A stretch of 64,000 nucleotides of DNA from Gammaproteobacteria bacterium (GTDB lineage Bacteria > Pseudomonadota > Gammaproteobacteria > GRL18), in the NCBI GenBank assembly GCA_016744995.1, contig JADGDG010000009.1:1-64000 (forward strand), given 5' to 3'. The position numbers and the translations under genes were made by a program. This document shows, one piece after another, positions 46,310 through 54,378 of this stretch. Each line of letters opens with the position of its first letter. Position 1 is the first letter of the stretch. The notes under the pieces were generated by a model. That model made no database searches. It had not been told where the DNA came from and saw only the letters and a list, made by a program, of their open reading frames with translations.

Positions 46310-46540
46310 TATTTAATTTGAGTATCCTGATCAAGGATGGGCATACCTTTGAGCTGCTGGAAAAGGTGATACGGTTGCTTTTTACAAGACATGGGACTTA
46401 ACAGATGCTCAAACTGGTGTAGAGAAAATTCATTTGTGTGACAAGTACTTCGAACAGGAAGTGTGGCGCTGCGTCCTGTTCTTGGGCATGGTAAACAAAA
46501 TGAGAAAAAATGGCTTAAGGGGAAAAATCCAGGTGATAGC
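46310..46540 (+). pseudogene. Internally deleted remnant of P-ATPase copy 4
   Basis: 46320-46465 matches 42725-42865 of copy 4 (AAGGATGGGCATACCTTTGA, GAGCTGCTGGAAAAG, GTAGAGAAAATTCATTTGTG), including the DKTG region now carrying frameshifts. The match then jumps to the last codons of copy 4 (CTGCGTCCTGTTCTTGGGCA, like 43690-43725). About 0.8 kb is deleted between. It is followed by the intact stress-protein gene on the other strand. Confidence 0.75.
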
Positions 46541-46595
46541 ATCATTATCAGGATGTTTCTATACAGGTCACAGAAACATCGTTAAATCAGCATTA

Positions 46596-47114
46596 TTATT
46601 TAGCTGTGTAGACAGCAACTTCAACTTCCTTGTCTGTGTTCAGAATATCTCTGGCGTGTTTTATTTCATCATGACTACCATGAACTATCAGCAGGTATTT
46701 TTTCATTTTAACAGCAGTTTCATAATTAATAATGCTGTTTCTGGGCACACCAATACTGTAAAGACCAGCACCAAGGGCGGTAAGACTGCCTGTAAATATT
46801 GCCGTACTTAAACTACTGGCAACAGTGGTAAAAAGAAGTCCGCCAGCGGTCAGTGAACCAGCACCGGGAACGCAAAGAAAAGCAGGATTAAACACCACTC
46901 CCCAGAGACCACCCCAGAAAGCCCCCCGTTTACCCCAGAATTTTACCCGGTTAATACCGTTGTAATAACCGATGACATTTTCTTCCCGTTCATAGCCTTT
47001 ACCAATAATGGAGAGTTTTTTCATATCAAAACCGGCGTGTTCTAATACCACAATGGCTTGTTCAGCCTCCTGATGGGTTTTGAAAATGGTAATGCAACTA
47101 TTTTTATTGCTCAT
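46596..47114 (-). CDS. General-stress-protein-like membrane protein
   Basis: 172 residues from the ATG at 47114, which has AAGGAG upstream. The N-terminus (CITIFKTHQEAEQAIVVLEH, then AGFDMKKLSIIGKGYEREEN) resembles the ferredoxin-like fold of YflT/general stress protein 17M domains. A Gly-rich double hydrophobic region (RGAFWGGLWGVVFNPAFLCV, LLFTTVASSLSTAIFTGSL) is followed by a second alpha-beta part (INYETAVKMKKYLLIVHGSH). It is a member of the permease-like stress protein group of unknown function. Its 3' part exists as a second broken copy near 43850. Divergent from the half-ATPase at 47261. Confidence 0.72.
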   Translation of the reverse strand: MSNKNSCITIFKTHQEAEQAIVVLEHAGFDMKKLSIIGKGYEREENVIGYYNGINRVKFWGKRGAFWGGLWGVVFNPAFLCVPGAGSLTAGGLLFTTVASSLSTAIFTGSLTALGAGLYSIGVPRNSIINYETAVKMKKYLLIVHGSHDEIKHARDILNTDKEVEVAVYTAK

Positions 47115-47260
47115 GATGTTGTTCTCCTTGGTTTTTGCGTTACTATATGGGTGAGACATAATGATGTAGTATCACCACTAATTTTATGCTACTATATATG
47201 GATTGTCGAATAAAGCTTATAATCAGTTTTTTCCTTTCATTATCGCTGATAGAGGTCAAT

Positions 47261-48028
47261 ATGATACCAATGGCGTTATTCTTACCGTTAGTCATTAGTG
47301 GAGTTGCTAGTGCTTTATTGCGGGAACAGAAGCAAAAAAAGAGGGCATCTGTTGTACTCTCTCCTTATTTTCCACAACCTATTCTTTCCAGTGATGAGGA
47401 ATCTCCAAACGAGACTGGCAAGGAAGTAACCGTTATAGATGATACTGCTGAGATTTTACATGGTCAGCGGGCTTCACTTATGGCCTTGGCTCTTGCAGGT
47501 TCTGGTGCGCTTGTTTTTTCACCTTTCACATTGGTAAGCATTCCTTTATTGAGCTACAGTACTTACTATTTTCTTAATACTATTCATCGCTCCAATGCCA
47601 AGCGTAAAAAATCAGCGTTAACTGTTTTTGAACTTGCCAGTGTTGCAGGAACAATTGTGACAGGCCGCTATCTGCTGTTATCTTCTTTACTTGCTTTTTC
47701 TTTCAGTATACGTAAATGGGCTTTACAGGCTGGAAACATAACATCTATTGGTATGGGTAAGGCGTTTGATCCAAGTTTTCAAAAAATCTGGGTATTACGT
47801 AATGAAAGTGAAGTAGAAATTGATAAGACTGAATTGCAGCATGATGATATTGCTGTGCTGCATACAGGGGACATTATTCGAATGAATGGAGAGGTTGTTA
47901 AAGGAGAAGGAATGGTAGAGCAATTTGCCTTGACCGGGTTTTTACAGGTTGTCCCAAAACAGAAGGGTGATCCTGTATTTATTTATACAGAAGTTGCTGC
48001 CGGTGATCTTTTTGTGAAATATAGTTAA
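47261..48028 (+). CDS. Stand-alone P-type ATPase front half, catalytically defective
   Basis: 255 residues from the ATG at 47261, with AGAGG upstream. It has the family N-terminal segment, the membrane hairpins (LMALALAGSGALVFSPFTLV, then SIPLLSYSTYYFL) and an actuator domain (VWVLRNE-like IWVLRNESEVEIDKTELQHD). The catalytic TGE loop reads ALTGFLQVVPK: the essential Glu is Phe. The frame ends after VFIYTEVAAGDLFVKYS, before the helix that precedes the phosphorylation domain, and no P- or N-domain follows. Coding pattern and ribosome site look intact, so it may be a retained accessory subunit, like the DoxX chimera, rather than fresh debris. Confidence 0.75.
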   Translation: MIPMALFLPLVISGVASALLREQKQKKRASVVLSPYFPQPILSSDEESPNETGKEVTVIDDTAEILHGQRASLMALALAGSGALVFSPFTLVSIPLLSYSTYYFLNTIHRSNAKRKKSALTVFELASVAGTIVTGRYLLLSSLLAFSFSIRKWALQAGNITSIGMGKAFDPSFQKIWVLRNESEVEIDKTELQHDDIAVLHTGDIIRMNGEVVKGEGMVEQFALTGFLQVVPKQKGDPVFIYTEVAAGDLFVKYS

Positions 48029-48044
48029 TCCTGATCCGCCAGGA

Positions 48045-48626
48045 TCAGGCAGGATCTGAGCTGGTTTCTGAGTCGGATATTTTATCTTGTTTTTGTTCTT
48101 TTTGTTCTTTTAATTCCTGAATCAAATCTTTGGCTAATACTTTTCCTGCTTTGAACTGCTCACTGAAATATTCTTTTGCTGAGGCTGGATTAAAATCCTC
48201 TAAGGTTCCACCTTGCTCAAAATGTCTGATAAAAACCTGTCCCACTGCATAGCCGATAGCACCCGAAATAATGGCGACACTGCCACTACCTGCTAGTGAT
48301 CCAATCCCTGGTATACTTTTAATAAAGCTGCCTAGTCCAAGCATGGAAACAACAGGCAATGAACCAGTGATAAGAGAAGTGATCAGTGACTTATTAATAT
48401 TGTCAGCTGGAATTTCATAATGTTCTGCCAGGGTCTGAATCATATGAAACTGAATATTAGTCAGACTGATCATGTCAAATAGAGGAACAGGGATTAATCC
48501 AGATGCCATAGAGACAATGACATTAGTTTCTACAATATTCTGAGCTTCAGACAGTCTTAGCGCAGATGCTACGGTATGCAGATCAGTTTCCAGTTCATCA
48601 ATTGTTTTAGTAGTATCTGTAGCCAT
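48045..48626 (-). CDS. Short DUF697 membrane protein, copy 3
   Basis: 193 residues. VSMASGLIPVPLFDMISLTN and FHMIQTLAEHYEI correspond to the DUF697 core of copies 1 and 2, a Gly/Ser/Ile-rich hairpin (IPGIGSLAGSGSVAIISGAI) follows, and the signature FIRHFEQGGTLEDFNP is nearly identical to copy 1. The tail is a Lys/Glu/Gln coiled stretch (LIQELKEQKEQKQDK). GGAGA lies before the ATG. Convergent with the half-ATPase, 17 bases apart. Confidence 0.83.
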   Translation of the reverse strand: MATDTTKTIDELETDLHTVASALRLSEAQNIVETNVIVSMASGLIPVPLFDMISLTNIQFHMIQTLAEHYEIPADNINKSLITSLITGSLPVVSMLGLGSFIKSIPGIGSLAGSGSVAIISGAIGYAVGQVFIRHFEQGGTLEDFNPASAKEYFSEQFKAGKVLAKDLIQELKEQKEQKQDKISDSETSSDPA

Positions 48627-48719
48627 AAGTTGTCTCCAATCATTAGCGGTATTTATAAATTATAACAAGTTTAGAATGTGCATGAAACAACTTCGCTGTT
48701 CTAACATGCCTTGTAGTTC

Positions 48720-49937
48720 TTAGTTAAGTATCTGCCAGTTTTTATCATTTAATATCTGAAAGAAATATGGTTTTCCCTGAATGTTTCCTTTTTTATTAAA
48801 GCGATATTTTCCTGAAACGCCGGTCCAGGGAGGTGAAAAATGTACAATAGATGCCAACAAGGCAGGCTGGGTTGACTGAGCTATTTCTACCTTGTCAGAA
48901 AAAAGCATAACTGAATCATAACCCAGGGCCGCATCAGCATCAGGCAGCTGATTGTATTTTTTACGGTAATGAGCAACAAAAGTCTGATTAATTGGGGTTT
49001 TTGTCTGTAAATTATAAGGCGTTGGAATAATAGTCTTATTTCCTGCAACACCTATTGATGTTTTAAATATTTCAGAGTCCAGATTTCTCGAGCCCATGAC
49101 AGGGATAGTTATCCCCATTTCTCTTGCCTGTTTAGTTAAGCTTGATGCCGTTTTTGCCCCAGCAGAGAGAAAAATTACATCAGCATCTTGTTGTTTTAGA
49201 TCCGCTAAAATAGAGCGGAAGTCTAGTGTTTCATCAAGAAATGTATGATCGAATACCAGCTCGAAATCATTTCGTGCAGCTTCTTTAAGTTGAAGGGCAA
49301 ATTTACGATGTTGATCTGCACGCGCATAAAGTACGGCTATTTTTTTGAAACCCCGAACCTTGCCTAGACTACATATCTGTTTTGCCAACTGTTTATTATC
49401 TGCAAGCATACGAAAAGTGTAGTTAAAACCATGTGAAGTTAATTCGGCTTCACTAACAAAAGGGGAGAAATATAGTACCTGGGCTTTTTCATAAATGGCG
49501 GAAGCGGGAAGTGCAACCATAGTACTTTGATGACCCATGACAGCAGACACTTTTGGATTGGAAACAATACGGCGAATAGTTGGTCTTGCGGTCACAAAAT
49601 CAGGACTATCCTGTTCAACAAGTAATCTGAGAGGCCGGCCTAATAAACCCTTTTGTTGGTTAATTTCCTCAACAGCTAACATAGCTCCCTTGATATAATG
49701 ACTCTCGGGAGAATCCTGAAGAGCTGCAATAACAATTTCTCCCTGACTTTTTTGAGCATATTCAAACCGTTGTGATGCCATTGTTTCATAGTTAACATTA
49801 CAGGCAGTCAACAAACCACAGGTGATAATTAATAAAAAAGAACTTTTAAGTAATTTCAAATTGGCAAGCATCATTTGTAGAAATTTAATGTTGCTCGTTG
49901 CCAAATTGAAATTTAGCTGAAGGCTCCTCAGGATCAT
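48720..49937 (-). CDS. Periplasmic-binding-protein-like lipoprotein (LivK/PBP6 fold)
   Basis: 405 residues. A lipobox (LLTAC) follows a hydrophobic signal, so the mature protein is lipid-anchored from that Cys. The body is a type I periplasmic binding fold (IVIAALQDSPESHYIKGAML, then AVEEINQQKGLLGRPLRLLV, VSAVMGHQSTMVALPASAIY and DADVIFLSAGAKTASSLTKQ), the family of branched-chain amino acid receptors and LppC/LpoA-like proteins. The ATG at 49937 overlaps the SPFH gene stop (TGATG), suggesting coupling; the ATG at 49871 would give a shorter, more classical signal peptide. No ABC permease is nearby, so it may be a sensor or scaffold rather than a transport receptor. Confidence 0.8.
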   Translation of the reverse strand: MILRSLQLNFNLATSNIKFLQMMLANLKLLKSSFLLIITCGLLTACNVNYETMASQRFEYAQKSQGEIVIAALQDSPESHYIKGAMLAVEEINQQKGLLGRPLRLLVEQDSPDFVTARPTIRRIVSNPKVSAVMGHQSTMVALPASAIYEKAQVLYFSPFVSEAELTSHGFNYTFRMLADNKQLAKQICSLGKVRGFKKIAVLYARADQHRKFALQLKEAARNDFELVFDHTFLDETLDFRSILADLKQQDADVIFLSAGAKTASSLTKQAREMGITIPVMGSRNLDSEIFKTSIGVAGNKTIIPTPYNLQTKTPINQTFVAHYRKKYNQLPDADAALGYDSVMLFSDKVEIAQSTQPALLASIVHFSPPWTGVSGKYRFNKKGNIQGKPYFFQILNDKNWQILN

Positions 49938-50890
49938 CACTGCACAGGAGCCTGATTTAGTTGAGGGGAGGCTGTTTGTGAAAAAGATGAAGGCTTGGAA
50001 GAAAGGGTCGGTATTTGTTTGTTTGCATTATTAGCCGCTGAACTGGCGTTGGCAGTAGTGGCAAAAGCATTGTCTCCGAGGATCAGCGGCAGGCCATTTT
50101 TCCCAGAACCAATAACAACAATTTTGGCATTGTGTGATTTTGCCAGCTCTTTAGTGGCTTTAATACCCTCAAAGGCCAGTATTTCAGGGGTTAGTGATTC
50201 ACCAATAATACGCTGTGCCTGATTGATGCCTCTGGCTTCGCTGACTTTACGCTGGGCTTCCTTGGTTGCAGTTTTCAGGCGAAACTCGTAAGACCTCATA
50301 TATTCCTGCTGAGTTAGCTTGTCTTCTATTGCTTTAACAATATTATCGGGCAAGCTGAGGCTGCGGATGATGACATCATCAACGACAACATAATTACGTC
50401 CTACCTCGTTAATTGCCAGAACAATGGCCTTGTTCAACAAGCCATTTTCATTGGTATAAATCTGATCTGCATTATAGCTGCCAAGCTGCTTACGCATGAC
50501 GGACTCAATTTGTGGGAGGACTATGCGCTGCAGGTAATCAGGACCAATTTTCTGATGTAGTATGGGTAACATGTCATACTGAGGACGATAACGAATGGCT
50601 ATTGCCAGATGAATACGCAAACCTTTTACCGATAGCACATCAAATTCATGTAGAGCAATCTGGTTTCGGGTTTCATAGATCGTCATGATATCCAGAGGAC
50701 TGATGATATGAACACCCTCCTTATATATTTTATCAATCTCTGTACCGCTAAAACGACGGAATAATACCCCAGCGTCACCCACATAAGCAGTAATAACCAT
50801 ACGATGCCAAAGCAAAACCGTTAATATCGTGAGAATTATCAGGAAAATAATCAGGTAATGTCTTTTCTTCCGAGGCCAACGATATTGCAT
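49937..50890 (-). CDS. SPFH/prohibitin-family (band 7) membrane protein
   Basis: About 317 residues from the ATG at 50890. One N-terminal membrane helix (YLIIFLIILTILTVLLW) precedes an SPFH domain (GVLFRRFSGTEIDKIYKEGV, IHLAIAIRYRPQYDMLPILH, LPQIESVMRKQLGSYNADQI) and a coiled region (TKEAQRKVSEARGINQAQRI), then a low-complexity Ala/Asn/Ser/Gln tail. Prohibitin/stomatin-like proteins assemble into large membrane rings or microdomains. It is in an overlapping operon with the lipoprotein at 48720. In an island of multi-copy membrane pumps it is a natural candidate for a platform organiser; that is inference. Confidence 0.88.
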   Translation of the reverse strand: MQYRWPRKKRHYLIIFLIILTILTVLLWHRMVITAYVGDAGVLFRRFSGTEIDKIYKEGVHIISPLDIMTIYETRNQIALHEFDVLSVKGLRIHLAIAIRYRPQYDMLPILHQKIGPDYLQRIVLPQIESVMRKQLGSYNADQIYTNENGLLNKAIVLAINEVGRNYVVVDDVIIRSLSLPDNIVKAIEDKLTQQEYMRSYEFRLKTATKEAQRKVSEARGINQAQRIIGESLTPEILAFEGIKATKELAKSHNAKIVVIGSGKNGLPLILGDNAFATTANASSAANNANKQIPTLSSKPSSFSQTASPQLNQAPVQ

Positions 50891-50932
50891 AGACCCTATA
50901 CCTTTTAAAATATTATATATTTTCACAGTCAA

Positions 50933-51344
50933 CTCTTAGAATGCTGGCTCAGAGTAAACTGGATTTGTATGAAATGCATAGCTTTGATAAGTAGCAGATC
51001 GTTATACCCTGTAAATCAATAAGCCCCGAGGCAACATAATGAGCTATAAGCTTCTGGGTCTTAAAGTGAGACATTGTATTATATAGAAGTTGAATGAAAA
51101 AAGGGAGTGTCAAAGAAACAGATTGCCGAATTTCCCGGTCGTGATCCAGGCATCTTATCCAGAGAGTTAAAGCGAAATATTCGGTTATCGAAAAACAGAG
51201 CAACTGCAATGAAGATCCAATAGGATCTTCATTGCAGTTGCTCTGTTTTAGTCATTTGATAGATGCCGGCTGCTGCTTATATGGCTTCAGGATAATCAAA
51301 CAGCAAATTTTGTTCCCAACACTAATGATGATGCTTAAATCAAT
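50933..51344. other. Gap with an IS30 remnant and a perfect hairpin
   Basis: 51096-51217 encodes SKKQIAEFPGRDPGILSREL then KRN, the N-terminal helix-turn-helix of an IS30-family transposase, now isolated. Its end forms one arm of a perfect 27-bp hairpin. No functional gene is seen. Confidence 0.65.
51192..51249. repeat. Perfect 27-bp inverted repeat, 4-base loop
   Basis: The arm AAAACAGAGCAACTGCAATG plus GAAGATCC is exactly complementary to the segment from 51223 to 51249 with loop AATA. A run of T follows on the + strand. The left arm is also the coding end of the IS30 fragment, so the right arm is an inverted duplication of it. It would act as a strong bidirectional terminator. Confidence 0.85.
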
Positions 51345-51548
51345 CTAGGCAGAAGCATCTTTTTCTTCAGACTCAGATTCTTCAGCCATATTGGTTTCTT
51401 CATCTTCATCGTCATTTAACCAGTATTTATTAACCATATAATAAGCACCAATACCAATTACGATGCCCAGACCAATCGGATGAGAGCCTGCTAAAGCTTT
51501 AACAGTCGAGCCTGATTTTGAAAGGAGCCCTTGAGCTTGTGCAATCAT
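51345..51548 (-). CDS. Small single-TM protein with acidic tail (B)
   Basis: 67 residues. An amphipathic N-terminus (AQGLLSKSGSTVKALAG), one Gly/Ile-rich membrane helix (PIGLGIVIGIGAYYMVNKYW) and a strongly acidic tail (NDDEDEETNMAEESESEEKD). AGGGA precedes the ATG. No family recognised. It shares its design with the protein at 29836 (one helix plus Glu-rich tail). Acidic tails of this sort could bind divalent cations beside the ATPases, as the tails of PacL scaffold proteins do in mycobacteria; this parallel is inference. Confidence 0.72.
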   Translation of the reverse strand: MIAQAQGLLSKSGSTVKALAGSHPIGLGIVIGIGAYYMVNKYWLNDDEDEETNMAEESESEEKDASA

Positions 51549-51821
51549 GGATTTTTCCCTGTTTGGTAGTGTTATATAGAAGCGTCAAGCATACCATCCT
51601 AAATGAATATGCGTCAAGCTAATATCTGTTTTCGGTAATGTTTTGATTCTGCCTGGCAATATCAGTACAATGCTCGCTGCTGTCGCATTAATTGGCTTAT
51701 AGTAAAGCAGAAATGGCCTGTTCCATAATAGAGCGGATAGTTTCTTCAATCAGATCAACAAACAGATATTATCAGTAAAACGTATATTAGCTAATCAGAA
51801 ATAACGATTCAGGGTGGTGTG

Positions 51822-51995
51822 ATGCCAGAGGCACAAACAAAATGGCCTGATGAACCAGGCATCCAGCTTAGCCAGACACAGTCAGGACTTAAAATGACCA
51901 CTGACACATTGCAAAACAATGAAGCTAAAAATATCATAAGCAGCCGCGCTGCCAGTCAATTAATAATTGATGCAGTTGCCAGAGCCATTAGTTAG
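51822..51995 (+). CDS. Small 57-aa hypothetical protein
   Basis: ATG with AGGGTGG upstream; sequence begins MPEAQTKWPDEPGIQLSQTQ and ends IIDAVARAIS. It is soluble and polar with no recognised motif. The stop lies 3 bases before the start of the membrane protein at 51999, suggesting a two-gene operon. Support is limited to spacing, ribosome site and codon pattern. Confidence 0.4.
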   Translation: MPEAQTKWPDEPGIQLSQTQSGLKMTTDTLQNNEAKNIISSRAASQLIIDAVARAIS

Positions 51996-51998
51996 GGG

Positions 51999-52697
51999 TT
52001 GCAAGTTGTGTGTAATAAAGAGAAATCTGTATTGGGCTCTGAAATTGAAAGTATATATTTAACTTTAATGAAGAATGAGTCTGACAATGAAAGCCCATTT
52101 TCTGGAATTTTGAATCTGCTACACCCACAGTCTAAACGAATTATTTACCGGTATGTATTAAGTCCATTTCTAGCTATAGGAGTTATATTTCTTCTATGGC
52201 TGTATTTTCAGAGTGATGTGCTTAAAGTCATAATGATTATTTTTATATTTGCTGGGTATGTTGGTATTTTCGTGGTTCAAATACTTGAGTTCATTGCTGG
52301 TTGGAAGGATACTAAGCAATTTTTTAATAATCCGATAAAAATAGTTTTGTCTAGTCTTCAAGATGCATCAAAAAAAGATTTATTGCTCCTTGATGAGTTA
52401 GGAAAGTATTCTTCTGAATCTTTAAAATACGTTAAATGTAGGATAGATTCTCAGGAAAAAGCGATTGAAAAACGTATTGGTGTACTAGTAGGAGCCATTG
52501 AAAAAATTGGTATCATTCCAGGAGTATTGACACTTTATCTTGCAGCAATATCCCATAACTCACAGAGATTGGCTTTTACTGCTGCAGTTGTTGTACTTTT
52601 TATGTATTTTCTTTCTTTTATTATCCATTTTTCAATACCGAGGCTAAGTTTATATTCAAGGCTACTTGAACATAAAATTTTGGCCAAGAACCAATAA
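51999..52697 (+). CDS. Unrecognised four-helix membrane protein
   Basis: 232 residues with two membrane hairpins: LSPFLAIGVIFLLWLYF and VIMIIFIFAGYVGIFVVQIL near residues 52-92, then IGIIPGVLTLYLAAISH and LAFTAAVVVLFMYFLSFII near 170-210. Between them is a soluble helical stretch of about 70 residues (SLQDASKKDLLLLDELGKYS). The start at TTG 51999 follows TTAGGGG; no ATG is near. The plan of two hairpins with a cytoplasmic helical insert resembles MotA-like or unknown DUF proteins, but I cannot assign it. Confidence 0.65.
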   Translation: MQVVCNKEKSVLGSEIESIYLTLMKNESDNESPFSGILNLLHPQSKRIIYRYVLSPFLAIGVIFLLWLYFQSDVLKVIMIIFIFAGYVGIFVVQILEFIAGWKDTKQFFNNPIKIVLSSLQDASKKDLLLLDELGKYSSESLKYVKCRIDSQEKAIEKRIGVLVGAIEKIGIIPGVLTLYLAAISHNSQRLAFTAAVVVLFMYFLSFIIHFSIPRLSLYSRLLEHKILAKNQ

Positions 52698-52884
52698 AGG
52701 GGGCTGGGATTCTAACAGAGTGTTCAACCTCGTTCGTAAAACACGCTCACAGAAACTTCCCAATTTATGGCCTTTGTGTGTGGACTGCGCTTATTCTTGC
52801 ACTAATTACAAAAATGAGTTGATTCGGCTAACTTGGCGTTTATTTTAGTTTTACTGTTACTATTAGTCTGTTACCCTGTACAAC

Positions 52885-54285
52885 ATGTTTATCACTTCAT
52901 TACGTCTACTAATCTTCTGCCTGCTATCGGGTCTGTCTATCCTTGGCACATGCCAGGAAATGCCTCCGTCACCTGAAGGCAAAATTCCCGTTATCCATAT
53001 TCATGCCGAAAACCTGTCCCCTGTGGATATCGGTCTGGAAATTGGTCGGCAAAGCAAACAGTTATTTCCGAATATTGAATATCACTATGACCGCTATTTA
53101 ATGGCAAGCCTTAGCCAGATGGGCTTTAATGACATACTCAGAGATCGATTACCTAAACTTAAAAGTCATATAGACAATGCCTACCAGAAAGAAATGGAGG
53201 GCATTGCCAGCAGTTGGACACTTATCCACAACAATAAACTGGGTGACGGCTACCTCTCATGGGATGAATATTGGGTATTGAATCTATTGGCAGATATCAG
53301 CTTGCCTGCCAATGGCACAGGATTTGGTGTATTAAACACAGTGTCCAGAGAAAAAAGTACCATTATTGGACGCAATCTGGATCTGAAAAGCACCCCCGAA
53401 TTGCGTGCTTTACAGGCTATTACGGTTTATCAATACAGCAACCAGCTTGTTGTTAATATTGGTTTTGCTGGTGTTATCTCTGTACTTAGCGGTTTTAATG
53501 ACAGCGGCTTGTTCCTTGCTCATTTTAATGCGGCTTCAGATTTATCCTATCAAAATTCATATTCAGCCAGACAAGAAACAGGTAAAGCCATGCAGGCATA
53601 TGGTTTTGCCCTGAGAAAAGCCCTGGAGACCACGGCCTCTGTACGCAAGGCAACGAATATACTGGCAAAAAATACCTATGGTATCAGCAGTAATATACTC
53701 ATTGCTGATAAAAAAAATATCCAGGTACTGGAATACTCCCCTGTGGAACAAGCGCAGATACGGAGCTGGAAAAGTGAGACTCATCCAGATAAACAATGGA
53801 ACAGCCCCTCACAAATAGCAGTAGTTGACTGCCATGTATTGAACAGCCGCTCTGGCAGCTGTGAAAGAGCCAAAGATTCATACCGCTGGGAACGGCTGCG
53901 CACACAGGCAATATTCACTAAAAATAAAAGGGCAGGGGTGCAGGATATAGCAGGGATAATGCTGGACTCACATAATCAGTATTATGAAATACTGGCTGTC
54001 GATACTTTACAGTCAATGATTTACCTGCCCGGCACCGGACACTTGTACCTATACGCCGCACCAGTTAATACGACTAAAATACCAGCTGCTTATAAAATCT
54101 ATTATCAGGACATATTGCCCAAAAAATTCCGAAATCTACAGAACAATAATTATTACTTCTGGTGGATTTCAGGGCTTCTGATCCTATTGGCAATTGCTTT
54201 ATGGCTAATACGGCGATCAATGAGAGAGAAAACAAACAGGGATAATATCAATCCCGATAACATTAGTACCAATAGCCGGGTCTGA
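52885..54285 (+). CDS. C45/AAT-like Ntn-hydrolase-fold protein, possibly inactive, with C-terminal anchor
   Basis: 466 residues. A signal peptide (LRLLIFCLLSGLSILGTC), an extracytoplasmic domain, and a C-terminal membrane helix (FWWISGLLILLAIALWLI) with a basic cytoplasmic tail. The core carries NGTGFGVLN, then IIGRNLDLKSTPEL, HFNAASDLSYQN and LDSHNQYYEILAVD, matching C45 acyltransferase / acid-ceramidase-like proteins (usual pattern GCTSF..., GRNLDW). The expected nucleophile Cys is Gly144 here, followed by Thr145. Either the enzyme is inactive or Thr145 serves as nucleophile. Substrate unknown; relatives cleave N-acyl amides. Confidence 0.65.
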   Translation: MFITSLRLLIFCLLSGLSILGTCQEMPPSPEGKIPVIHIHAENLSPVDIGLEIGRQSKQLFPNIEYHYDRYLMASLSQMGFNDILRDRLPKLKSHIDNAYQKEMEGIASSWTLIHNNKLGDGYLSWDEYWVLNLLADISLPANGTGFGVLNTVSREKSTIIGRNLDLKSTPELRALQAITVYQYSNQLVVNIGFAGVISVLSGFNDSGLFLAHFNAASDLSYQNSYSARQETGKAMQAYGFALRKALETTASVRKATNILAKNTYGISSNILIADKKNIQVLEYSPVEQAQIRSWKSETHPDKQWNSPSQIAVVDCHVLNSRSGSCERAKDSYRWERLRTQAIFTKNKRAGVQDIAGIMLDSHNQYYEILAVDTLQSMIYLPGTGHLYLYAAPVNTTKIPAAYKIYYQDILPKKFRNLQNNNYYFWWISGLLILLAIALWLIRRSMREKTNRDNINPDNISTNSRV

Positions 54286-54378
54286 TATTACAGAATATTG
54301 AGAACTGTAATTTTTCAAGGTTTAGCTATTGCTGTTTTTTAGCTGACATATCAGGTCCCTGAAAGCATATGTTTCGCC

